34,016 bases of DNA from an uncultured Verrucomicrobiales bacterium (GTDB lineage: Bacteria; Verrucomicrobiota; Verrucomicrobiia; Verrucomicrobiales; Akkermansiaceae), in contig CAKZMG010000043.1 of the NCBI GenBank assembly GCA_937128235.1, positions 1 to 34,016 of the forward strand, given 5' to 3'. The position numbers were made by a program, and so were the translations under genes. Every line of letters begins with the position of its first letter. Position 1 is the stretch's first letter. The notes below the pieces were generated by a model that saw only the letters and a program-made list of their open reading frames with translations, was not told where the DNA came from and ran no database searches. Positions 15,400-24,592 of the stretch are shown piece after piece.

Positions 15400-15609
15400 A
15401 TGAAAATAGCAGAAATACAAGCAGGAGCATTAACCTTACCTGAAGATGAAAGAGCGTCACTAGTCGCAGATTTATTAGCCTCTTTGCCGGCAGTGCTATC
15501 AGATGTTGACGATGGTTCTCTTGAAGCAAAAAGAAGAATTATGGAGATGAAGTCAGATCCATCATCCAGACGTTCTTGGGACCAAATCAAAGCTAGCCTA
15601 GGTCGTTGA
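15400..15609 (+). CDS. Addiction-module antitoxin (TA module 2)
   Basis: The 69-aa protein starts MKIAEIQAGALTLPEDERASL and has the short antitoxin layout: an N-terminal helix pair with ERAxLVADLLASL, an acidic linker (DVDDGS), and a C-terminal amphipathic toxin-binding helix (RSWDQIKASLGR). It matches the 'addiction module component' family paired with RelE/ParE toxins. The stop is separated from the toxin ATG by one base, indicating coupling. The start MKIAEI is preceded by an AT-rich promoter-like stretch. Confidence 0.85.
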   Translation: MKIAEIQAGALTLPEDERASLVADLLASLPAVLSDVDDGSLEAKRRIMEMKSDPSSRRSWDQIKASLGR

Positions 15610-15610
15610 T

Positions 15611-15925
15611 ATGCCAGAGGTAATCTACCACCGTTTGATACAGAAGGATCTCAAATCTGCTATTACTCATTATGATGAAGAAGGCGGATCAAAATTAGGA
15701 GACCGTTTTTTTGATGAAGTTGAAGTTGCTGTCACTCAAATTGAAAAAAATCCTACAGGGCATCATTTTTCGGATGGAGGTTTAAGACGAGTAGCGCTGA
15801 TGTCTTTTCCTTATCATTTTTTATATGAAGCAGATTCTAGCATCATATGGATTGCTGTATTAAGACACGACAAGAGACACCCAAACTTTGGTCTAAATAG
15901 AAAAAATGATAGTATGAGAAGGTGA
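15611..15925 (+). CDS. ParE/RelE-superfamily toxin (TA module 2)
   Basis: The 104-aa toxin-like protein has EVIYHRLIQKDL, the helix YDEEGGSKLGDRFFDEV, then LMSFPYHFLYEA and C-terminal VLRHDKRHPNFGLNRK. It aligns along its whole length with the toxin at 4134-4433 (shared LGDRFF, FPY, HxKR, NxGxxRK). The molecular target, gyrase or mRNA, cannot be decided. It lies one base after its antitoxin gene and is followed by a bidirectional terminator. Confidence 0.88.
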   Translation: MPEVIYHRLIQKDLKSAITHYDEEGGSKLGDRFFDEVEVAVTQIEKNPTGHHFSDGGLRRVALMSFPYHFLYEADSSIIWIAVLRHDKRHPNFGLNRKNDSMRR

Positions 15926-15950
15926 TTGATATAGCTACAACGATTTGTAA

Positions 15951-15980
15951 TCTACCTTGCTATGAAAACGATAGTGCACA
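15951..15980. repeat. Repeat right of TA module 2
   Basis: The segment beginning TCTACCTTGCTATGAAAACG is a 26/30 match to 15028-15057. A 27-codon ORF (MKTIVHTQQLEK...) starts here but runs through the terminator stem and is not considered a gene. Confidence 0.45.
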
Positions 15981-15992
15981 CGCAACAACTTG

Positions 15993-16034
15993 AAAAACTT
16001 ACCACTAGTTTACTAAGCCTAGAGGTAAGTTTTT
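15993..16034. terminator. Bidirectional terminator built from two inverted GGTAAGTTTT words (copies 5 and 6)
   Basis: AAAAACTTACCACTAG (15993-16008) pairs with CTAGAGGTAAGTTTTT (16019-16034) with one mismatch and a 10-nt loop. The stem is flanked by A5 on the left and T5 on the right, so it gives a U-tract in both directions. It lies exactly between the convergent TA-2 toxin and the SASA esterase. Both arms are copies of the repeated word found at six other places. Confidence 0.8.
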
Positions 16035-16046
16035 GGGTGGGTTGAT

Positions 16047-17108
16047 TTACTTCTTAATTTGCTTCACCATTTCTTTGCCTAAGCCGAGTCCGACGTTCAT
16101 GTAGGTCTCTGCATTTCCGCTGTAGTGTCCGTTGGAGCTGCCGCCTTTTGAGAGTGGGTGGGTGTAGAGGAAGCCTATGTTGTTTCCCAGTTCCTTGGAA
16201 TATTTTCCGCTGGCTAAGCTTTTCATGGCGTTGAGGATGATGCCGTCAGCTGATGTGGCTCCGTCTTTGGTTTGCCCTAGTGATGCTGTTACGAAGGCGG
16301 CTTTTGGTGCGTTGAAATCTTTGCGGAGTGCTTTCACTAAATTCACGAGATTCTTCTCATAGGTGGCTGCGTGTGCGGGGTTGTATCTATCCTTGTCACC
16401 CTGCCACCAGATGAATCCAGTCACTTCGTATCCTTTGGCTCCTGGGTAAAATGTATCGAGCTCTGCTAGGATTTTTTTCGCGTTAGCTACATCGTCATCG
16501 TATTGCTTTCCGGCATACCACTGGAGCATGTCTCCGCCTTTGACGTAGGGGACGATGGTTTTGTCTTTCTTGCTTTTTACGGTCTCTTTGTAGCCAGGTT
16601 CTTCTTTGCCATTATGGGTGTAGCGTGGGGTTCCTGGAGGGAGTAGATCCCAGCCGAGGCTGCGGTTGCCGATAGAGCTTTTGAGAACCATGACTGGTTC
16701 ATCAATGGCGTGCCCAAGCTGGTGACCGATACCGATTTCGATGCCGAGTTTCTTGCCGCTGATGGTCAGCCAGTCATTACGATAAATGCCTTTTCTGCCA
16801 GTCATGACAGAGACATTGCGAACGTCTTTCCGCGTGGTCCAGGCGCCTGCATCATCTACGAGGAAGGGGTAAATTTTGCCGAGCTGTGGAGTGACTTTTC
16901 CCATTTCGAGGGTGTTAGATTGCCCCATTACTATGAAGACTTTGACGGGCTTTTTCATGTTGGCTGGCTTGCCATCTGGGTCTGGAGGGTTTGGAAGTTC
17001 ACTGGTGAGTTCTTTTGCTTGAGCAGCTGTGGCAGCAGTGATGGCTGAGATTCCCATGCACATAGCTACGAGTAAGCTGGACGTTTTCTTTATGTTCCTC
17101 ATTTTCAT
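16047..17108 (-). CDS. Secreted SASA/DUF303-type carbohydrate esterase (sialate O-acetylesterase-like)
   Basis: The SGNH-type hydrolase blocks are FIVMGQSNTLEMG (catalytic Ser about residue 87 of the longest ORF), FIWWQGDKDR (about 255-264) and a C-terminal NGHYSGNAETY with the expected catalytic His. Family members remove acetyl groups from sialic acid or xylan-like glycans. The longest ORF begins at 17177. I prefer the ATG at 17108 (or 17102) because it places MKMRNIKKTSSLLVAMCMG as a normal signal peptide with cleavage near AQA. It is probably exported. It is monocistronic, convergent with TA module 2. Substrate unknown. Confidence 0.85.
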   Translation of the reverse strand: MKMRNIKKTSSLLVAMCMGISAITAATAAQAKELTSELPNPPDPDGKPANMKKPVKVFIVMGQSNTLEMGKVTPQLGKIYPFLVDDAGAWTTRKDVRNVSVMTGRKGIYRNDWLTISGKKLGIEIGIGHQLGHAIDEPVMVLKSSIGNRSLGWDLLPPGTPRYTHNGKEEPGYKETVKSKKDKTIVPYVKGGDMLQWYAGKQYDDDVANAKKILAELDTFYPGAKGYEVTGFIWWQGDKDRYNPAHAATYEKNLVNLVKALRKDFNAPKAAFVTASLGQTKDGATSADGIILNAMKSLASGKYSKELGNNIGFLYTHPLSKGGSSNGHYSGNAETYMNVGLGLGKEMVKQIKK

Positions 17109-17300
17109 TGGTTCATTTTTTATGGTTAGTGGTTCGCTTGTTGCTCCTGCATTTTTCATAAATGTACACGAGTGCATTCATCATCAATACTTAAGCTAGA
17201 TAGGTATTGTTGCAAAGAATATTCATATTACGGCTAGAATGGGAGCGGTGAGTTAAATTATTTCTGCCTGCTTAGAAAATGATGCTAGTGAGTTTCTTAT

Positions 17301-17317
17301 CTAGAGGTAAGTTTTCT
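17301..17317 (+). repeat. GGTAAGTTTT repeat, copy 7 (intergenic)
   Basis: CTAGAGGTAAGTTTTCT lies in the 285-bp interval between the divergent esterase and PhoH genes. No other clear signal was found in that interval. Confidence 0.5.
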
Positions 17318-17462
17318 GTTGCCATCCGGCAGTGATGTGTAGATAGTAAGGATAGATTGAATAATTTTTTCCATAGTGGGCAGAGGAGATTTCAGGGGAG
17401 AGGTGAGTTGTTGTGTGCGGATTCAGGTGGGATGTTAGATTTTTATGTTAGAGTAAGATTTT

Positions 17463-19019
17463 ATGATAGAGACGGTGAAACAACAAACTGAGAGTGCTAC
17501 GGAGGGTGCTGATTTAAGCACAGGTTCTGGAGTAGAAACTAAGGCTGCGAAGTCTGAGGGAAATAAGAGGGCTACTAATCTTCAGGAGTTCGGGCTGCAA
17601 TCGCCGCTTAACTCAGAGAATACGGAGGCGAAAAACTTTGTGCTGGATACGAATGTCCTCCTGCATGATCCTAGTTGCTTGAATCGTTTTTCAGATAACC
17701 ATCTCTGCATCCCTGCGGATGTACTCAGCGAGCTAGATAAATTTAAAACAGAACAGAGTGACCGTGGTGCGAACGCGAGACAGGTTCACCGTAAGTTGAC
17801 CGAACTATTTTCGAATGAAGGAAGCGTGACGCAGGGAGTGGCGACTGAGGGTGGTGGGACGATCCGACTGGTGATTTATGATCCTATTTTCTGTATGGAG
17901 AATAGTGAGATGCTGGCGCAGTTCTTGAGGATTTTTCCAGACAAGGCGCGCGTCGATCACCGCATCATGGCAGTGACTCTTCTGATCGCAGAATACAATG
18001 ACTCACCTGTAGTTCTAGTGACGAAAGATCTGAACATGCAGCTAAAGGCACGCGCGGTGCACATTACTTGTGAAGATTATCAGAACGATAAAGTGGATCC
18101 GCGAGAGGTGAGTAATTACGACATTTTCCCGGTGACGGTGAATCCTGCGGAGTTGCAGAGATTTGCGAGCAGTGGGCATTTGGAGCTCCCGCACGAGAGG
18201 CGTGAGGGAGTGGTGCTGAATCAATATGTTCTTCTAACAGCTGGTGAGAAACAGACCATGCCAGCGCGTCTGGACACGGAAGGATTCTTTGTTAGATTAC
18301 AAACACCCGAGGTGCTACGCATCCCGGATGGGCATCATTTGAAGCCGCTAAACCTGGGGCAGAAATGTCTGATAGATGCGCTGCTGAATCCAGATATTTC
18401 CCTAGTGACGTGCTATGGGCAGGCTGGAACTGGTAAGACGCTAGTGGCTGTGGCAGCGGGTCTGCACGAGATGTTTAATAGACGCTATAATGGAATCACG
18501 ATCAGTCGCCCAGTGGTGGCGATGGGAGATCAGCTAGGTTTCCTACCGGGTGATCTGGATGATAAAATGAGACCTTGGTTGCAACCTATTTATGATGCGC
18601 TAGAATTACTGATGGCACCACCAAGTGGAAACCAGGCACCGAAGAGGAAGCAGGGTAAAAAAGATGATGATGTAAAGAGTGTCAAAGCATATGACCATCT
18701 CATAGAGCAAGGTGTGGTAGAAATAGAAGCACTTTGCTATATTCGTGGGCGTTCTATTCCTAACAGATTTTTCGTGCTAGATGAAGCTCAGCAGCTCACG
18801 CCACAGGAAGCAAAAACCGTGGTCACACGGATGTCCAGAGGTTCTAAACTAGTGCTAGTGGGTGATCCTGCACAGATAGATAATCCGTATGTGGACAGCC
18901 GCAGTAATGGATTAGTTTATACAAGAAATCGTCTAAAAGGTCAGCCGTTTACGGCTCATGTTTCGCTTAGTAGAGGCGAGCGTAGCCCATTAGCAGAGGC
19001 TGGTGCGCAGTTGATGTGA
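17463..19019 (+). CDS. phoH: PIN-domain PhoH-like ATPase/ribonuclease (YlaK/PhoH2 type)
   Basis: The 518-aa protein has a polar 55-residue N-terminus, a PIN nuclease domain (FVLDTNVLLHDP at about 59-70 with catalytic D62; VLSELDKFK with E90; VTKDLNMQLKA). A PhoH P-loop ATPase domain follows, with GQAGTGKTLV (about 320-328) and Walker B FFVLDEAQQL (about 435-444), plus VGDPAQIDN. PhoH2 proteins of this layout couple RNA unwinding to RNA cleavage. It stands alone; the following gene has its own candidate promoter. Confidence 0.92.
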   Translation: MIETVKQQTESATEGADLSTGSGVETKAAKSEGNKRATNLQEFGLQSPLNSENTEAKNFVLDTNVLLHDPSCLNRFSDNHLCIPADVLSELDKFKTEQSDRGANARQVHRKLTELFSNEGSVTQGVATEGGGTIRLVIYDPIFCMENSEMLAQFLRIFPDKARVDHRIMAVTLLIAEYNDSPVVLVTKDLNMQLKARAVHITCEDYQNDKVDPREVSNYDIFPVTVNPAELQRFASSGHLELPHERREGVVLNQYVLLTAGEKQTMPARLDTEGFFVRLQTPEVLRIPDGHHLKPLNLGQKCLIDALLNPDISLVTCYGQAGTGKTLVAVAAGLHEMFNRRYNGITISRPVVAMGDQLGFLPGDLDDKMRPWLQPIYDALELLMAPPSGNQAPKRKQGKKDDDVKSVKAYDHLIEQGVVEIEALCYIRGRSIPNRFFVLDEAQQLTPQEAKTVVTRMSRGSKLVLVGDPAQIDNPYVDSRSNGLVYTRNRLKGQPFTAHVSLSRGERSPLAEAGAQLM

Positions 19020-19024
19020 TGAAG

Positions 19025-19053
19025 TTGCGATTCTCCTAAACGCCGAATTAATA
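19025..19053 (+). promoter_or_regulatory. Candidate promoter of the sugar-catabolism operon
   Basis: TTGCGA (19025-19030), a 17-nt spacer and TTAATA (19048-19053) lie about 50 nt upstream of the ATG at 19105. Confidence 0.35.
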
Positions 19054-19068
19054 CAAAAATACTCATAC

Positions 19069-19091
19069 TTGATGCAAGACAAGATCATCAA
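19069..19091. promoter_or_regulatory. Dyad in the operon leader
   Basis: TTGATG-N11-CATCAA forms a 6-bp dyad just downstream of the candidate promoter and 14 nt before the start codon. It is well placed for an operator but short enough to arise by chance. Confidence 0.25.
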
Positions 19092-19104
19092 TCGGGCATA
19101 AGAT

Positions 19105-22100
19105 ATGTCTATGTTGAATGATAAGATCAAAAATTTTCTACTCAGTGGAGCTTGCCTAGGTTTGGGGCTTTTGAGTTTAAATACCAATCTAAGCGCAGAC
19201 ACGATCACGCTTTTTGAAGGGGAAATTCTAGAAGGGTGGAAGGGTGATCCTAAGTTCTGGAGTGTCCAAGATGGTGCCATCACTGCCAAATCTACCGAGG
19301 CGAATCCGTGCAAGCAAACGACTTATTTAACCTACACAAAAAAGCAGTTTGCTAATTTTGAGCTTACTGTATCGTTCCGTTTTCTCTCTGAGAAGGGGAA
19401 TGGTGGAATCCAATACAGAAGTCAGTGGGCAGATGAGAAAAAATTTATGATCAAAGGCTACCAGGCTGACATGGAGACTGGTAAGAATTACAGCGGTATA
19501 CTTTATGAGCAAGACGGGCGCGGAATAGTAGCTAAGCGAGGGCAGAAAATGGTCATCGCTACGAACGGTAAAAAAGCGATAGATGCCAAGCCTCTCCCAG
19601 ACGCACAGAAAGCGCAGGAATCATTGAAGCGAGGCAAGTGGAGCAATTACAGAATAGTGGCTGATGGGCAGACGCTTCAGCACCAGATCAATGGCTTCAC
19701 AACCATCGAAGTAGAAGATAACGACAAAAACCGGAGTGCCGCAAAGGGATTTCTCGCTCTCCAAATGCACGCTGGACCTGCCATGACAGTTCAATATAAG
19801 GACATAAAGATTCTTGAACTTCCCGACTCAGAAAAAAAGAAAGTTGCCACAAAGAAAGGTGCTGTTCCTGAGTGGATCTGGGGTGGTAGGTTAAAGCCAA
19901 ATCAGAAGTTATTTTTCTCTAAGGAATTTCAGATCAAGAAAGCTACTAAGCCTGAGAAGTGCGAGCTCATTGTGAACTGTGATAATTCCTGCATCGTGAA
20001 AGTGAATGGCAAGAAAGTGGGGTCTTCTAATGATTGGAAAAAATCAGTCAAGGTAGATGTGGCTGGTCATCTCAAAGTAGGAAAAAATGTCATTGAAGTC
20101 GAAGCCAATAATGAAGATGGAATAGCTGGACTTGTAGTGAAATTATCTAACATTCTTGTCTCTGATCAATCTTGGTCATGTTTCGATAAGGATAAAAATA
20201 GAGTAGCTACTCATTACCTAGGTGATCTTGGAATGAACCCGTGGGGCATGGTCATGGGAGGTAATGCAGAGCCAACTCCAGACACTCTCTCGGTGATGGA
20301 TGGCTTTGAAGTAGAGAAGATTTATGATGTGGATAAAAAGACCGAGGGCTCATGGGTCTCGATGTGCTTTGATGATAAGGGAGCTCTTTTTGTGAGTGAT
20401 CAATATGGAAGTTTATTTAAACTCGAAATCAAAGAGGGGAAAGTTGTCAGCAAGAAAAGAATAGAGAGCATGGGACACGCGCAAGGCATTTGTTGGGCGT
20501 ATGGGAGCCTCTACATCGTTTCTTCAAACAAGCAAAAACCTGGAGTTTACCGACTGACTGACACAAATGGTGATGAAGCCTTCGATGAACAGGAACTCAT
20601 CTTACCTATTGTGGGTGGCGGGGAGCACGGGACGCATGGACTGATAAAAGATCCTAATTCTAAGAATAAGGGATTATATTTTGTAGTTGGGAACCATACG
20701 GGTCCTCCGAAAGAGGCGAGTCATGTCTCAAACAAAAACTGGGCAGAAGACACGCTTCACCCTCATATGAATGATGCGAGTGGTCATGCTGTGGGGAAAA
20801 AAGCGCCCGGAGGTACATTGATTTGGCTGTCAGCTGATGGAAAGAAATCAGAGATTATAGCCACAGGGATGAGGAATACTTATGACATTGCTGCTAGTCC
20901 TAGCGGAGAGATTTTTGGATATGATTCTGACATGGAGTATGATGTCGGCACTCCATGGTATCGCCCTACCAGAGTGTATCATTACATCAAGGGTGCGGAG
21001 TATGGCTGGCGCACTGGCACTGCAAAATGGCCAGCGTATTATGCAGATAGCCTAGGCTCAGTGATCGATATTGGGCCAGGTTGTCCTACGGGAGTAGTCT
21101 TTGGAACGAGAGCTAAGTTTCCTGCTAAGTATCAGAAATCTTTATTCATCTGTGACTGGACGTTTGGCAGAATTTACGCGCTTCACCTGGAGCCAAATGG
21201 AACTACTTATTCCGCTACGAAAGAAGTGCTAGTAGCAGGGAAGCCGCTGCCTCTTACCGATGTAGTGATAGGTCCAGATGGAGCCATGTATTTCCTTAAA
21301 GGCGGTAGAAGGCTAGGTTCAGCACTCTATAGGTTAACTTATACTGGCACAGAATCCACCGCTCAAGTTTCTCCTGAGCCTCTTAGCTCGGCACGAAAGA
21401 AGCTTAAGGTCATACAAAATTCTCAAGACTCAAAAGACATCAATGAGATATGGAAAAGCCTAGGTAGCTCTGACCGAACACTTCGCTACGCAGCGAGGGT
21501 GTCTCTGGAGCAACTTTCAGTGGAGCAATGGATGGCTAAATTTAAATCTGAAAGTGATCCGCAGACCATCGTTACAGCTAGCCTAGCGTTGGCGCGGAAT
21601 AAAGCACCAGCAAATGCGGTCTTTAAGAAGTTGCTCGCATTAGACTTTAATGGAATGGATGATCCGCTGAAGTTAGAATATCTCAGAGCAGTATCGCTGC
21701 TATGTATTAGAACAGGGAAGCCTGATGAGAAGATGAGAGTGGCTTTACTTCAGAAATTTGATCGCTACCCAAGCTCAAATTCTAACGTGAATAGAGAGCT
21801 TTGCAGAATACTAGTCTATCTGGATTCTAACACGGTTACCACGAAGACACTGCAAATGATGAATAACTCGATTGTAGTAAAAGAAGATATTTCTCAAGAG
21901 CTGTTAGATCTAAATGATAGATACGGACAAGATATAAAAAGAATGCTCAAGAATCAGCCTGATAGCCAAGCTCTTCACTACGCGCTGATGCTCAAGAACC
22001 AGAAAAGTGGCTGGAATGAAGTAACAGTGAAAGCTTACTACGAATGGTTAGCTATAGCTGAATCTAAAACTGGAGGCAGGAGTTATGCGGGGTTCATTAA

Positions 22101-22689
22101 AAACATTCGTAAAGACGCAATGAAAAATCTTAAATCAGATGCAGCCTTATTAGCTCTGGCGAAGGAGGCATCAAAAGTAACTCCAGCCGCTCAGCCTACG
22201 TTCACCGCTGAGGGACCTGGAAGAAATTGGACTCATAAGGATGCGGTCGCAGCTACTCAGGATTTATCTGGTGCTGATGCAGCTAATGGTAAAAAAATGT
22301 TTCAGGCTGTGATGTGTGCTAGATGCCACATGTATTCTGGAGAGGGTGGAAGTTCTGGACCGAAGCTCACCTTGCTAGCGAATCGTTTTAATAAAGAGGA
22401 TATTCTTAAAGCGATTATTCATCCTTCAGAAGTGGTTTCTGATCAGTATCAGAATACGGTCCTGCATCTCAAAGATAAATCGACTTTGGAAGGAAAGATC
22501 ATGAAGGAAGATGAAAAAAATGTCTATCTGGCGATTAATCCATATGATCTATCAATGCAGTTTCCAGTTCTAAAATCTACGATCATTAAGCGCGAGAAAT
22601 CTAACACTTCTGCAATGCCGCCATCGCTCATAAACGCACTTAACCCAGATGAACTGAGAGACCTGATGAAGTTTCTTACTAATGAATAA
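19105..22689 (+). CDS. Secreted DUF1080 / beta-propeller dehydrogenase-like / cytochrome c fusion protein
   Basis: The 1194-aa exported protein has at least four parts. After a signal peptide (about 1-31) comes a DUF1080 (3-keto-disaccharide hydrolase-like) domain, about 33-235, with ITLFEGEILEGWKGD and FRFLSEKGNGGIQYRSQW. Next is a jelly-roll carbohydrate-binding-like segment (about 255-355). A PVC-type beta-propeller related to sugar dehydrogenases spans about 395-750 (MDGFEVEKIYDV). HEAT-like helices follow, then a C-terminal cytochrome c domain with CARCH (C1071, C1074, H1075) and a late Met-containing SAMPPS. Expected location is the periplasm. It leads an operon with two TIM-barrel enzymes, 11 nt before the next gene. 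Oxidation or hydrolysis of keto-sugars with electrons passed to the heme is inferred, not shown. Confidence 0.88.
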   Translation: MSMLNDKIKNFLLSGACLGLGLLSLNTNLSADTITLFEGEILEGWKGDPKFWSVQDGAITAKSTEANPCKQTTYLTYTKKQFANFELTVSFRFLSEKGNGGIQYRSQWADEKKFMIKGYQADMETGKNYSGILYEQDGRGIVAKRGQKMVIATNGKKAIDAKPLPDAQKAQESLKRGKWSNYRIVADGQTLQHQINGFTTIEVEDNDKNRSAAKGFLALQMHAGPAMTVQYKDIKILELPDSEKKKVATKKGAVPEWIWGGRLKPNQKLFFSKEFQIKKATKPEKCELIVNCDNSCIVKVNGKKVGSSNDWKKSVKVDVAGHLKVGKNVIEVEANNEDGIAGLVVKLSNILVSDQSWSCFDKDKNRVATHYLGDLGMNPWGMVMGGNAEPTPDTLSVMDGFEVEKIYDVDKKTEGSWVSMCFDDKGALFVSDQYGSLFKLEIKEGKVVSKKRIESMGHAQGICWAYGSLYIVSSNKQKPGVYRLTDTNGDEAFDEQELILPIVGGGEHGTHGLIKDPNSKNKGLYFVVGNHTGPPKEASHVSNKNWAEDTLHPHMNDASGHAVGKKAPGGTLIWLSADGKKSEIIATGMRNTYDIAASPSGEIFGYDSDMEYDVGTPWYRPTRVYHYIKGAEYGWRTGTAKWPAYYADSLGSVIDIGPGCPTGVVFGTRAKFPAKYQKSLFICDWTFGRIYALHLEPNGTTYSATKEVLVAGKPLPLTDVVIGPDGAMYFLKGGRRLGSALYRLTYTGTESTAQVSPEPLSSARKKLKVIQNSQDSKDINEIWKSLGSSDRTLRYAARVSLEQLSVEQWMAKFKSESDPQTIVTASLALARNKAPANAVFKKLLALDFNGMDDPLKLEYLRAVSLLCIRTGKPDEKMRVALLQKFDRYPSSNSNVNRELCRILVYLDSNTVTTKTLQMMNNSIVVKEDISQELLDLNDRYGQDIKRMLKNQPDSQALHYALMLKNQKSGWNEVTVKAYYEWLAIAESKTGGRSYAGFIKNIRKDAMKNLKSDAALLALAKEASKVTPAAQPTFTAEGPGRNWTHKDAVAATQDLSGADAANGKKMFQAVMCARCHMYSGEGGSSGPKLTLLANRFNKEDILKAIIHPSEVVSDQYQNTVLHLKDKSTLEGKIMKEDEKNVYLAINPYDLSMQFPVLKSTIIKREKSNTSAMPPSLINALNPDELRDLMKFLTNE

Positions 22690-22700
22690 TACCATAATAG

Positions 22701-23714
22701 ATGATGATAAAGTTACATAATGCCATGTGGCCAGGAGTCGTCGGTAAGGATGATTCTTCTGACCAGCCTACTATTTCTCTCGCTAAAATGTTAGACCTCA
22801 CTGCAAATGCCTCTGTCAATGGGCAGGGATACGATGGTGTGGATCTATTTTTATTTAGCCCGCATTTAGATACTAATGGCACTGATGATGATATCCGTAA
22901 GATGGCAGATGAGATCGTTAGCAAAGGGCTTAACATAGGATCGATTGTAGCTCCTGTCTGGCAAGGGACGATGGGTGACTCAGCGTTTGGTCCAGCGGAA
23001 TCTCGTGAGAAATTTCTCAGTGCCATTCGGTATGCCTGCCGGGTTGCTGGTGTTCTAAAAGAGCATGGAGCGCGTCAGTATGGAGTGATCAGAATGGATT
23101 CTGCGGGTAGTCCGGAAGAATTTTCTAAAGATGAGCTGGGCAATACTAAGCTCTTAGCAGACACCTTTAGAGAAGCAGGAAAGATAGCCGGCGGCCACGG
23201 CGAGAGACTCGCAGCTGAAGGTGAGATCTGCTGGGGAGGGATGCACTCTTGGAAGCACATGTTAGATACGCTGGAGGAGACAGGAACACCTGACACAGTA
23301 GGGTTTCAGGCAGATCTGGCACATACCTATCTCTATCTGTTAGGTTATAATGCTCCTGAACATGCGCTACTGAAAGAAGGACATAGTGATGAGGAATTCT
23401 GGGCAGCTTATAAAAACCTAACAGATAAGCTTCGTCCATGGACAATAGATTTCCATGTAGCTCAGAATGATGGATCAGTGCATGGATCTGGCTCACATGA
23501 TAAGACTGGTCGGCATTGTCTGGCAAATCACCCGAATGGTAAGTTAGACATCACGCGCTGTTCGGAGATGTGGCTGCGGGATTATGCAGAGAGAGGGATA
23601 GAGCATATTTGTTGGGACGGATGTATGTTTGATAATAGTGTCCTAGAAGAAGGTAAGACATGGGACACCATTCTAGGCGCGATGCTTGATGTCCGCGATC
23701 ATGTACAAGGATAG
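22701..23714 (+). CDS. Xylose-isomerase-like TIM-barrel protein
   Basis: This 337-aa cytosolic protein of the AP-endonuclease-2 / sugar isomerase superfamily has acidic and histidine residues in the expected places: [47 protein letters not shown] and a late HICWDGCMF. Relatives are sugar isomerases, epimerases or C-glycoside 3-oxo-deglycosidases. It is 11 nt after the DUF1080 fusion gene and 33 nt before a second barrel gene, so all three are probably cotranscribed. ATG 22704 (second Met) is an alternative start. Substrate not known. Confidence 0.82.
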   Translation: MMIKLHNAMWPGVVGKDDSSDQPTISLAKMLDLTANASVNGQGYDGVDLFLFSPHLDTNGTDDDIRKMADEIVSKGLNIGSIVAPVWQGTMGDSAFGPAESREKFLSAIRYACRVAGVLKEHGARQYGVIRMDSAGSPEEFSKDELGNTKLLADTFREAGKIAGGHGERLAAEGEICWGGMHSWKHMLDTLEETGTPDTVGFQADLAHTYLYLLGYNAPEHALLKEGHSDEEFWAAYKNLTDKLRPWTIDFHVAQNDGSVHGSGSHDKTGRHCLANHPNGKLDITRCSEMWLRDYAERGIEHICWDGCMFDNSVLEEGKTWDTILGAMLDVRDHVQG

Positions 23715-23747
23715 AAGGATAGAATTTAAAATAGAAAATACAAAGTA

Positions 23748-24587
23748 ATGAGTGAGATAAAATTTGGAGCAGAAATATACACGTGGTTCATGGATGGCTA
23801 CGGTGAGGGTAATAAAAACAAGCTCGGGCATATGGCGGAGGTCGTAGGTAAGGCGGGATTCAAAGGCATAGAGCCGATGGTGCTGGAACCCTATGATGAC
23901 TACTGGATGGGCGATTATAAGGACCCGGCTAAGTTAAAAGATGCGCTGGATGAGGCGGGTATTGAGCTCGCGGCATTGGCTCTTATTTGTAAATGGGATG
24001 GTGAAGAAGAGACAGAAGCTGAGCGCGCATGTGCTGACTGGACGATAGAGATGCTAAAGCATTTTCCTGGAGCCGCGCTCGGAACAGTCCCGCTTCCAGA
24101 TGGTAGGCATGATCTTCAGCAGCGTAGGCTTAACTTAGTCAATAACGTCAACCGTGTTTCGCGCAGGGCGGCTGAGGCGGGACTAAATTGTTCATTTCAC
24201 CCGAACTCACCTCCGGGATCCATAGTCCGGATTCAGGACGACTACGATGTGGTGCTGAACTCACTCGATCCATCCGTGACTGGCTGGACACCAGATGTGG
24301 GGCATATCATTAGAGGAGGGATGGACATCATAGGAACCATGACGCGCTGGCAGCATCTGATCAATCACGTCCACTACAAAGACTACTCAGGAAATGGACC
24401 TGAACCATGGGCACAGATGGGCGAGGGGAAAGTAGATTTCCACAAGATCACGGAATTTCTGGTAGCGAGAAACTACAAAGGGTGGATCATCTGCGAGGAT
24501 GAATGTGAGCTAGCGATCACTCAGCCAGATGAGGTCACACTTCAAAACGGGCAGTGGTGTAATGAGCAGTTAGTCCCTCTTTTATAG
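23748..24587 (+). CDS. Sugar phosphate isomerase/epimerase-like TIM-barrel protein (IolE/Hyi-like)
   Basis: The 279-aa barrel has the usual metal-site strands: GIEPMVLEP (Glu near 42), CSFHPNSPPGS, GWTPDVGHIIRGGMD (Asp/His), HVHYKDYSG (His) and a C-terminal IICEDECEL (Glu). This pattern is that of the AP_endonuc_2 sugar isomerases and of inosose dehydratase-like enzymes. It is the third gene of the DUF1080 operon. It is distant from the 337-aa protein but the same fold, so the two may be successive enzymes of one keto-sugar route or form a pair. Confidence 0.85.
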   Translation: MSEIKFGAEIYTWFMDGYGEGNKNKLGHMAEVVGKAGFKGIEPMVLEPYDDYWMGDYKDPAKLKDALDEAGIELAALALICKWDGEEETEAERACADWTIEMLKHFPGAALGTVPLPDGRHDLQQRRLNLVNNVNRVSRRAAEAGLNCSFHPNSPPGSIVRIQDDYDVVLNSLDPSVTGWTPDVGHIIRGGMDIIGTMTRWQHLINHVHYKDYSGNGPEPWAQMGEGKVDFHKITEFLVARNYKGWIICEDECELAITQPDEVTLQNGQWCNEQLVPLL

Positions 24588-24592
24588 CTAAT

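Noticed and set aside
14960-15400. Integron attC sites around TA module 2
   Set aside because: No pair of RYYYAAC / GTTRRRY core sites in the right arrangement could be found.
15962-16045. 27-codon ORF MKTIVHTQQLEK
   Set aside because: It runs through the bidirectional terminator stem and has no ribosome binding site; treated as repeat DNA.
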